DNA of 12,274 nt from Candidatus Aenigmatarchaeota archaeon. GTDB taxonomy: Archaea; Aenigmatarchaeota; Aenigmatarchaeia; CG10238-14. Shown piece by piece: positions 6,896 to 12,274 of the stretch; the stretch's first letter is position 1, and each line of letters begins with the position of its first letter. The notes under the pieces were generated by a model that worked only from the letters and a program-made list of their open reading frames with translations, did no database searches and was not told the origin of the DNA. The stretch spans positions 1-12,274 of the forward strand of contig JAPLUX010000071.1 in NCBI GenBank assembly GCA_026397455.1. Direction: 5' to 3'. The position numbers were made by a program, and so were the translations under genes.

Positions 6896-7741
6896 ATGGA
6901 TGTTAAACAAGAATTGAAACTTCTACGAAAAGAAGACATAGATATTAAATCTCTCGAGAATGCATTGGTTCATTTTGATAATTTATCTTTTTTCGATATA
7001 GTGAGAACTTTAGATGAAGCTAATTCTTTAGTTCCTACGTTTGATCGTATAATTAGAACACTTCATGGAAAAATAATTCAATTCAAAGAAGAACCTTATA
7101 CAGGATATGCTGCTAATCTTAAAATTGGACGTTACAGCGGAGCATGGTATACATTGGAAGAATTAGGTAAAAAACTTCGTCAATCGTTACAATCTAGATT
7201 TATCGAAGGGGTTAAGAAATATCATGGACAACTTAATGAAGATCAACTTGAATGTTTATGGATAAAACAAGCTATTGAAAGAATTTATAGAGATGCATTT
7301 GGTTATGTATCTTCAGAAGCGGTAAAAAAAGGTACTTCTAAACGTGAAGTTAAAGGTAATTTATATGAAGAGTTAATTCGTCTTAGGGAAATGGGTATTG
7401 ATCCTCTTGGAATTAAAGTAATAGATGATTGGTATAATCCAAATGGAACAATTGGTTACAATAAATTTGTTATTCAACTACCAATAACTTTAGATGGTAA
7501 AAAAATGATGGGTATTTATATCCCCGAAGACGAAAAAATATTTACATTTTATCCAATTGAGCAAATACCTAATGCTGACTGGGTTTCAAAGATAGTACTT
7601 CAATTATTAGAAATTGGAAAAGGAGCTAAATTATTGAATAGAGATATAGATGATCCATACATTTCTTCATATGACCATGAAGGTTTTGGAGTTATTGGAA
7701 AGCGTGAAGGAATTAGAATGGACACGATGGTTTACAAATAA
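6896..7741 (+). CDS. Hypothetical 281-aa protein, orphan inside the POR region
   Basis: I do not recognise this protein. I chose the ATG at 6896 over the TTG at 6887 because it fits the TATA spacing and is a standard codon. It appears soluble, with no signal peptide or membrane segment. The N-terminal half is rich in charged helix (MDVKQELKLLRKEDIDIKSL and later LEELGKKLRQSLQSRF). The C-terminal half looks more beta-rich (VIQLPITLDGKKMMGIYIP) and ends GVIGKREGIRMDTMVYK. Codon use is AT-richer than in the flanking por and acs genes, resembling the ORF at 4374. It lies on the opposite strand between porA and acs and so helps split the por genes. Recent acquisition or a lineage-specific gene is possible. 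Confidence 0.75.
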   Translation: MDVKQELKLLRKEDIDIKSLENALVHFDNLSFFDIVRTLDEANSLVPTFDRIIRTLHGKIIQFKEEPYTGYAANLKIGRYSGAWYTLEELGKKLRQSLQSRFIEGVKKYHGQLNEDQLECLWIKQAIERIYRDAFGYVSSEAVKKGTSKREVKGNLYEELIRLREMGIDPLGIKVIDDWYNPNGTIGYNKFVIQLPITLDGKKMMGIYIPEDEKIFTFYPIEQIPNADWVSKIVLQLLEIGKGAKLLNRDIDDPYISSYDHEGFGVIGKREGIRMDTMVYK

Positions 7742-7742
7742 A

Positions 7743-7759
7743 TAAAAAAAGAAAAAAAC
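7743..7759 (-). terminator. Oligo-T terminator of the acetyl-CoA synthetase gene
   Basis: Just after the acs stop the minus strand has two runs of seven T (7758-7752 and 7750-7744) separated by one C. This is a strong archaeal-style oligo-T termination signal. It sits in the 25-nt gap before the convergent orphan's stop. Confidence 0.6.
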
Positions 7760-7766
7760 AATTTCT

Positions 7767-9494
7767 TTATTCTTCCAACGTTGTTAAGTCTCCTTCAGGT
7801 AACCCAAGTTCTCTTGCCTTCAACACTCTTCTCATGATCTTACCACTTCTCGTCTTCGGTAATGTCTTAATAAAATCTATATCTTTTGGATAAGCATGTC
7901 CAGCTAATCTCGTCTTAACGAATTTTTTTATGTCTTCCTTAAGTCCTTCAGATGGTTCATTGCCAGGTTTAAGGACTAAGAATGCTTTTATGACTTCACC
8001 TCTTAGTTCATCCGGCACTCCGATGACTCCTGCCTCAGCAACGGCAGGATGTTCGATCAAAACACTCTCTACTTCGAACGGCCCTACACGTTCACCTGCA
8101 GTCTTGATGACATCATCCGCTCTACCGACAAACCATACGTAACCATCCTTGTCCATCGATGACCTGTCCCCAGTAAAGTACCATTTACCTTTAAAGTATG
8201 AATCATATTTCTCTTTATTCTGCCAGATTTGCCTCATCATCGAAGGCCATCCGGGTTGTATGACAAGGTTACCTTCTTTACCGATTGGTAATTCTTTACC
8301 AGCATCATCAACTATCGCTACTCTTACTCCAGGTATTGGTTTACCCATCGAACCAGGTTTTATCGGCATTAATGGATAATTAGCAACCATTATACTTCCA
8401 GTCTCAGTTTGCCAATAATTGTCGTGGAAAGGTAAACCGAGTTCTTCAACACTCCATTTAACTGCTTCTGGGTTCAACGGTTCACCGACACTGCATAAAT
8501 ATCTCAAACTACTCAAGTCATATTTCTTCAGAATATCATTCCCAGCTGCCATTAACATTCTTATTGCCGTAGGAGCAGAATACCATATCGAGACATTGTA
8601 TTTTTCTAGTATTGAATACCATTTTGCTGGGTCGAACCTACCTTCATAAACAACTAAAGAAGCTCCATTAGACCATGAACCAAGTATACCATAGGCAATA
8701 CCCGTGACCCATCCTGGATCGGCAGTACACCACATCACATCCTCTTCATGTAGATCCAAGACCCATTTGGCAGTTATATGCTGCTGTAAGATTGAATAGT
8801 GTGCATGTACAATACCCTTGGATTTTCCTGTTGTTCCAGACGTGTACAACATGAATGAAAAGTCTTCAGGGTCTGTCTTTTCTATATCAAAGTTTCTTGA
8901 AGCCTTGTTCATCTCTTCATTATAACTGACCACACCCTTTTCCTTAGGAACGTTATCACCAACAACTATTATAGTCTCTAGAGATGGAAGTTCAAACCTA
9001 ATCTCATCGACCCTCTTTTTTAGTTCTGGGTCTGTTATGAGTACTTTTGCTGTACTGTCTGCTAAACGATCTTTTATACCGCTTGGACCGAAAGCTGAGA
9101 ACATCGTACCAGCGATAGCACCAACCTTTAGAATACCTAAGAAACTTATGTAAAGGGATGGAATTCTCGGCAATAGAATGAAGACACGATCTTCTTTCTT
9201 AACGCCTAAATTCTTTAAAACATTGGCAAATTTGTTGGAGAGGATTGATAATTCTGAGAATGTGAATTTTTTAGAGTCATTGTCACTTTCCCAGTAGAGT
9301 GCAACCTTGTTCTTCCTCCATGTTTTTACATGCCTGTCCACTGCGTTGTAAGCAGCGTTCAACTTACCTTTCTCAAAAAATTCTATCTCACTCTTAATAT
9401 CATCCCATTTGAAACTTTTGACAACTTTATCATAATCAAGATTTGGTTTTAACCTTAATTTTTCCATTGATTTTTGAACGATTTCTTCTTTCAT
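7767..9494 (-). CDS. AMP-forming acetyl-CoA synthetase
   Basis: A 575-aa ANL-superfamily ligase that activates acetate (possibly propionate) with ATP to acyl-AMP, then acyl-CoA. Motifs are complete: the P-loop YTSGTTGKSKG (217-227); NYWQTETG (359-366), whose Trp361 matches the residue limiting the acyl pocket to short chains in Acs; YFTGDR (439-444); hinge GRADDVIKTAGERVGPFEVE (457-476); and catalytic Lys552 in PKTRSGKIMRR, the usual lysine-acetylation control site in this family. The length matches the shorter AcsA-type enzymes. It has its own TATA box and a Shine-Dalgarno with an 8-nt spacer. It sits between the two halves of the POR gene set, which suggests shared acetyl-CoA metabolism. 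A broader medium-chain specificity is less likely. Confidence 0.93.
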   Translation of the reverse strand: MKEEIVQKSMEKLRLKPNLDYDKVVKSFKWDDIKSEIEFFEKGKLNAAYNAVDRHVKTWRKNKVALYWESDNDSKKFTFSELSILSNKFANVLKNLGVKKEDRVFILLPRIPSLYISFLGILKVGAIAGTMFSAFGPSGIKDRLADSTAKVLITDPELKKRVDEIRFELPSLETIIVVGDNVPKEKGVVSYNEEMNKASRNFDIEKTDPEDFSFMLYTSGTTGKSKGIVHAHYSILQQHITAKWVLDLHEEDVMWCTADPGWVTGIAYGILGSWSNGASLVVYEGRFDPAKWYSILEKYNVSIWYSAPTAIRMLMAAGNDILKKYDLSSLRYLCSVGEPLNPEAVKWSVEELGLPFHDNYWQTETGSIMVANYPLMPIKPGSMGKPIPGVRVAIVDDAGKELPIGKEGNLVIQPGWPSMMRQIWQNKEKYDSYFKGKWYFTGDRSSMDKDGYVWFVGRADDVIKTAGERVGPFEVESVLIEHPAVAEAGVIGVPDELRGEVIKAFLVLKPGNEPSEGLKEDIKKFVKTRLAGHAYPKDIDFIKTLPKTRSGKIMRRVLKARELGLPEGDLTTLEE

Positions 9495-9502
9495 CGAGGG
9501 TT

Positions 9503-9508
9503 CCTCCT
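9503..9508 (-). promoter_or_regulatory. Shine-Dalgarno of acetyl-CoA synthetase
   Basis: The minus strand reads AGGAGG with 8 nt to the ATG at 9494. This fixes the start and shows the organism uses SD-led initiation alongside leaderless mRNAs. Confidence 0.75.
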
Positions 9509-9546
9509 AATTTTGTTTATAATAGGTATAATAGGTGAGAAATAAA

Positions 9547-9555
9547 CTTATATTT
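9547..9555 (-). promoter_or_regulatory. TATA box of acetyl-CoA synthetase
   Basis: The minus strand reads AAATATAAG, centred about 57 nt before the ATG at 9494. The predicted start gives a leader of about 30 nt that includes the SD. This suggests acs can be transcribed separately from the upstream porCD-FMN unit. Confidence 0.45.
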
Positions 9556-9583
9556 TTTTCTAGTACACTAAGTTAGAGGTTTC

Positions 9584-9600
9584 ATGATGTTTAACATCAT
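9584..9600. repeat. Hairpin over the stop codon of the FMN-protein gene
   Basis: The 17-nt inverted repeat ATGATGTTTAACATCAT overlaps the TGA stop (9599-9597) of the minus-strand gene. No T-run follows directly on the minus strand, so it is not a typical terminator. It might protect the 3' end or be a regulator site for acs. Confidence 0.35.
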
Positions 9601-11186
9601 TCCTCCAAAATTTTTTCTGCTTCATCTTTGTAAGAATTCATTACGTATGGGATACCAGAAATCTTTGTTGCCTCTTCTGTCAGAGAAATAAGGTCTTTTC
9701 TTGAAATCGTTGAAATCTTGAAATTTCTGCTTCCAGCCATTAATTGTTGCAATCCAACTTTAAACTTCTGAGTGAATGTGTAGATACCTACTGCACCAAG
9801 CGGTATGTCTTTAATCTTATTTCCAAATTTCGCTTTAAGCTCTTCGTAACAAACAAAAATTTCTTCTACCTTTTTTCCATACTTTGAAACTGTTCCTGGT
9901 AATTCTTTTTTATCTAACCAAACACCGATGTTTTTTCCGACCATACCGGGTATCATTAAACCTCTTCCCATACAAACTGCTTTCACATGAGGGCTGCCCA
10001 TAGCGATTGCTTTGAACACTCCATCCTCACTAGAAAATCCTCCAGCAACAGCAATATCTGGAACTCTTATTCCTCTTTTGGTAAGTTTTTCGCAGTACTG
10101 ATAAACAAGTGCATCAAGATAGAAAGTTGGGATTCCCCACTCATTCATCATAGGCCATGGACTCATTCCTGTACCACCAGAAGAACCATCCACAGTAATA
10201 AGGTCTAATTTTGCTTCTGCTCCGTAACGTAGTGCCATTGCAAGTTCTACTGGAGAATATGCTCCAGTCTTTAAAGTAATTCTCTTAAAACCAATACCAC
10301 GAAGTCTATCTGTTTCTTCTAAAAATGATTCATGACTAATAGAACCGACACGAGAATGTCTTTCAAATTCCTTAATCGCTCCACTTTCGAATGCCTTTTG
10401 AACCTCAGGAAGTGTTGGGTCGGGTGTAACGATATATCCTCTTTTTTTAAGATCAATAGCTCTTTCTAATGATTTAACTTTTATTTCACCGCCTATACAT
10501 TTAGCGCCTTGTCCCCATTTTAGTTCAATAGTCTCAAGGTTATGTTTACTCGATACGTATTCTGCTACTCCAAACCTTGTATCTTCTACATTCATCTGGA
10601 CGAGCATTTCACCATAACCCTCGTAAAATTTTTTATAGATCTCTATTCTGCGATCCATCTCAGGGGATTTCTTAATCTTACCTTTATTGTCCAGCTCAAG
10701 ACCAGGATCTATTCCGCAAACATTTTCTCCACATACGATTGTAATGCCTGAAATGGCTGCTCCGATTGCAAAATGTTCCCAGTTATTTCTGGCTATTTCT
10801 GTAGAACCTAGTGCACCGGTGAATATGGGTACACGCAACTTAACCTTTTTATTCCATCCGTACTCTGTTTCAGTATTGACGTTGGGAAAAATTAACACAT
10901 CAGAACCAGCTTTGACTCCATCTGGTAAGCCTTTTGCTCCAGTAGCATAACCCTGAATATTAAGATGAGAATAATCAACGGGATAGTTTTTTTCCGCACC
11001 TGCAGTTACTTCTCCAAAAGGTCCTGGATAAAGGACTTCACGTCCTCTGAATGAAGATAACCAAATATCACAACAACCTGTACATCCATCTATACATCTT
11101 GAGCAAAGTCCAGACATAGGAACAACATTTCTTGAACGATTAAACGTCCCTACAGCTTCATTAGAATTAGGTCTTCTCAGATTCAT
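9597..11186 (-). CDS. FMN-binding glutamate-synthase-like protein with N-terminal Cys cluster
   Basis: A 529-aa protein with the FMN/TIM-barrel domain of the glutamate synthase large subunit: LKWGQGAKC (222-230), TVDGSSGGTGMSPW (331-344), AGGFSSEDGVFKAIAMGS (381-398) and a phosphate-binding MGRGL (406-410). It lacks the glutaminase domain. It also lacks the three-Cys [3Fe-4S] motif that follows the flavin site in GltB; only C405 is there. Instead CSRCIDGCTGCC (C28, C31, C35, C38, C39) could hold an Fe-S cluster. Start ATG 11186 is chosen because GGAGGT lies 7 nt upstream; the in-frame TTG at 11201 would place the SD inside the gene. It lies 37 nt after porD, probably in one operon, so ferredoxin-linked redox chemistry is plausible. 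The substrate is unknown; glutamate synthesis is not shown. Confidence 0.85.
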   Translation of the reverse strand: MNLRRPNSNEAVGTFNRSRNVVPMSGLCSRCIDGCTGCCDIWLSSFRGREVLYPGPFGEVTAGAEKNYPVDYSHLNIQGYATGAKGLPDGVKAGSDVLIFPNVNTETEYGWNKKVKLRVPIFTGALGSTEIARNNWEHFAIGAAISGITIVCGENVCGIDPGLELDNKGKIKKSPEMDRRIEIYKKFYEGYGEMLVQMNVEDTRFGVAEYVSSKHNLETIELKWGQGAKCIGGEIKVKSLERAIDLKKRGYIVTPDPTLPEVQKAFESGAIKEFERHSRVGSISHESFLEETDRLRGIGFKRITLKTGAYSPVELAMALRYGAEAKLDLITVDGSSGGTGMSPWPMMNEWGIPTFYLDALVYQYCEKLTKRGIRVPDIAVAGGFSSEDGVFKAIAMGSPHVKAVCMGRGLMIPGMVGKNIGVWLDKKELPGTVSKYGKKVEEIFVCYEELKAKFGNKIKDIPLGAVGIYTFTQKFKVGLQQLMAGSRNFKISTISRKDLISLTEEATKISGIPYVMNSYKDEAEKILEE

Positions 11187-11193
11187 GAAAATT

Positions 11194-11199
11194 ACCTCC
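11194..11199 (-). promoter_or_regulatory. Shine-Dalgarno deciding the FMN-protein start
   Basis: The minus strand reads GGAGGT, 7 nt before the ATG at 11186. It rules against the upstream TTG at 11201. An adjacent TATA-like stretch (11202-11212) is too near the ATG to be its promoter, so readthrough from porD is likelier. Confidence 0.75.
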
Positions 11200-11223
11200 A
11201 ATAATATATATTAAAAAAGTCCC

Positions 11224-11496
11224 TTATTTAACTTCTGTTTCACTCTTTATCGCTTTAACAGGACATTCTGTAATGCAAATTAAACAACCTTTACAATAAT
11301 CGTAATCGATGACAGCTTTTTTATCAACTAGTTTTATACAACCTTCAGGACAGAATTGAACGCATGTCCCACAACCGATACATTTGACGGTAACTACAGG
11401 CTTAAAAGTTCTCCATGATCCAGTCTTAACTTCTGTACTGCTGCCGGGTTTTCTTATCACACACTTTACTTCGGTTTTATCGTTTGATTTTTTCAT
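11224..11496 (-). CDS. porD: Pyruvate:ferredoxin oxidoreductase delta subunit (2x[4Fe-4S] ferredoxin)
   Basis: A 90-aa delta subunit that passes electrons from the PorB cluster to external ferredoxin. Two complete CxxCxxCxxxCP motifs are present: C39, C42, C45, C49 ([12 protein letters not shown]) and C68, C71, C74, C78 ([12 protein letters not shown]). The N-terminal extension with [10 protein letters not shown] is typical of PorD. The gene starts 20 nt inside porC, with GGTGA upstream acting as a modest SD. The FMN protein follows 37 nt later. Confidence 0.95.
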   Translation of the reverse strand: MKKSNDKTEVKCVIRKPGSSTEVKTGSWRTFKPVVTVKCIGCGTCVQFCPEGCIKLVDKKAVIDYDYCKGCLICITECPVKAIKSETEVK

Positions 11497-12007
11497 AAGT
11501 TTGTTTCACCGCTTCTACATTTTTCTCCGCGATTTCAGGAGAGAATCTTTCTTTTATCGTTTTATAAACAGAATCTATGTTGACTATTCCAGTGGCACCA
11601 ACTAATGCCCCGATCATCGGTGTGTTCACGAAAGGTTTACCGATTACTTTAAGAGCTATTCCAGTTGCATCGACTGTTTTTACTTTGGCCTTAGTATTCA
11701 ATTTTACATCTTTATTCGTGTTAATTATGATAGTTCCACTATCTTTTATTCCTTGGGCAACGTCTACAACGTCTAATAGAGTCGAATCTAAGACAACGAC
11801 GCAATCTGGGTTGTAAATCTGCTCTCTAATTCTGATGAATTTATCGTCTACCCTCGTGAAAGCGACAACTGGTGCCCCTCTTCTTTCAGTCCCGAAAAAT
11901 GGGAATGCTTGACAATATTTTTTGTCTTTAAAAGCAGCAACAGCCAAAATCTCAGCACTCGTGACTACACCCTGTCCCCCTCTTCCATGAAAACGAATCT
12001 CTATCAT
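11477..12007 (-). CDS. porC: Pyruvate:ferredoxin oxidoreductase gamma subunit
   Basis: A 176-aa gamma subunit of POR, the domain that binds coenzyme A. It opens with the family signature [18 protein letters not shown] and contains [13 protein letters not shown] (about 36-48) and a C-terminal [11 protein letters not shown] segment. Length is typical. It is first in the porC-porD unit and overlaps porD by 20 nt. The ATG at 12007 lies about 26 nt from a TATA box, consistent with a leaderless transcript. porA and porB are encoded about 5 kb away on the same strand, so the usual porCDAB cluster is split. Confidence 0.95.
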   Translation of the reverse strand: MIEIRFHGRGGQGVVTSAEILAVAAFKDKKYCQAFPFFGTERRGAPVVAFTRVDDKFIRIREQIYNPDCVVVLDSTLLDVVDVAQGIKDSGTIIINTNKDVKLNTKAKVKTVDATGIALKVIGKPFVNTPMIGALVGATGIVNIDSVYKTIKERFSPEIAEKNVEAVKQTYEKIKR

Positions 12008-12028
12008 AACAAAATCATTTAAATTTCA

Positions 12029-12037
12029 TTTTTATAT
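12029..12037 (-). promoter_or_regulatory. TATA box of porCD
   Basis: The minus strand reads ATATAAAAA, centred about 26 nt upstream of the ATG at 12007, predicting a leaderless mRNA. It shares the 75-nt divergent intergenic region with the kinase promoter. Confidence 0.55.
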
Positions 12038-12050
12038 GTTTTTGCATTAG

Positions 12051-12059
12051 TTTAAAAAT
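12051..12059 (+). promoter_or_regulatory. TATA box of the PfkB-family gene
   Basis: TTTAAAAAT is centred about 28 nt before the ATG at 12083, again pointing to a leaderless start. Confidence 0.5.
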
Positions 12060-12082
12060 AGTTTAAAGTTAATTTAATAGTT

Positions 12083-12274
12083 ATGAAATTCTTAGTCATA
12101 GGGAACATAACAAAAGACATTATTAGAACAAAAAACGAAGAAAAGTATGCTCTCGGTGGCAATGCTAGTTATAGTTCTATAGCTGCTGTTAAACTAGGTT
12201 GTAAAACCCATGTTCTGAGTAGAGGAAATGATGAAATAATTGAGTGGATTAAAAACCTGAAAAGTCAAGGAATA
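12083..12274 (+). CDS. PfkB-family carbohydrate/nucleoside kinase, N-terminal part (cut by window edge)
   Basis: Only the first 64 residues are in the window. MKFLVIGNITKDII is the first beta-strand with the substrate-binding Asp, and ALGGNASYSSIAAVKLGCKTHVLS is the N-terminal PfkB signature (GG followed by a helix, then a strand). The family phosphorylates sugars or nucleosides with ATP. Substrate and C-terminal catalytic motif lie beyond the right edge, so no specific name is justified. It is divergently transcribed from porCD. Confidence 0.85.
   Translation, partial: MKFLVIGNITKDIIRTKNEEKYALGGNASYSSIAAVKLGCKTHVLSRGNDEIIEWIKNLKSQGI

Noticed and set aside
7930-8649. Plus-strand ORFs opposite acetyl-CoA synthetase
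   Set aside because: They are antisense shadows of fully conserved coding sequence.
11187-11201. FMN-protein start at TTG 11201
   Set aside because: The extension would include the Shine-Dalgarno GGAGGT; ATG 11186 has ideal spacing.
11384-11816. Plus-strand ORFs opposite porC/porD
   Set aside because: Hydrophobic antisense translations of conserved POR subunits; no independent support.
1-12274. CRISPR arrays, tRNA/rRNA genes, insertion sequences
   Set aside because: No regularly spaced repeats, tRNA cloverleaf, rRNA motifs, transposase or terminal inverted repeats were seen on either strand.

Overview
This window is archaeal and AT-rich. The evidence is an archaeal-type PheS, an archaeal HMG-CoA synthase/thiolase/DUF35 cluster, a four-subunit pyruvate:ferredoxin oxidoreductase, and TATA-like boxes 24-34 nt upstream of start codons, as expected for leaderless mRNAs. 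Two genes instead keep clear Shine-Dalgarno sequences. The lineage cannot be fixed from this sequence alone; a euryarchaeal or DPANN-type genome is possible.

Layout: the C-terminal part of pheS (+, cut by the left edge) is followed by a small minus-strand gene of unknown function carrying two in-frame stops (1084-1500). Next is the minus-strand operon HMG-CoA synthase > thiolase > DUF35 (4225 down to 1637), the entry to the mevalonate pathway. A small plus-strand Cys-containing orphan (4374-4709) ends 2 nt from the convergent porB. porA-porB run on the minus strand (6761 down to 4712), with a divergent orphan gene at 6896-7741. A minus-strand acetyl-CoA synthetase (7767-9494) and an FMN-binding glutamate-synthase-like protein (9597-11186) follow. 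The FMN gene lies just downstream of porC-porD (12007 down to 11224). A PfkB-family kinase (+) starts at 12083 and runs off the right edge.

Main discovery: porA is interrupted by 32 nt (minus strand, 6665 to 6634) that contains an in-frame TAG and shifts the frame. The insert sits inside the conserved PITPQ|THIVED motif. Its junctions form a bulge-helix-bulge-like RNA fold: two AAA bulges flank a 4-bp all-GC helix and a 9-bp stem-loop. Removing the 32 nt at the bulges restores the conserved motif exactly and gives a 380-residue PorA. This is best explained as an archaeal (EndA-type) intron in a protein-coding gene of central metabolism.

The genes form an acetyl-CoA hub. POR (pyruvate) and AMP-forming ACS (acetate) feed acetyl-CoA, and thiolase plus HMG-CoA synthase, on their DUF35 scaffold, draw it toward isoprenoid lipids.
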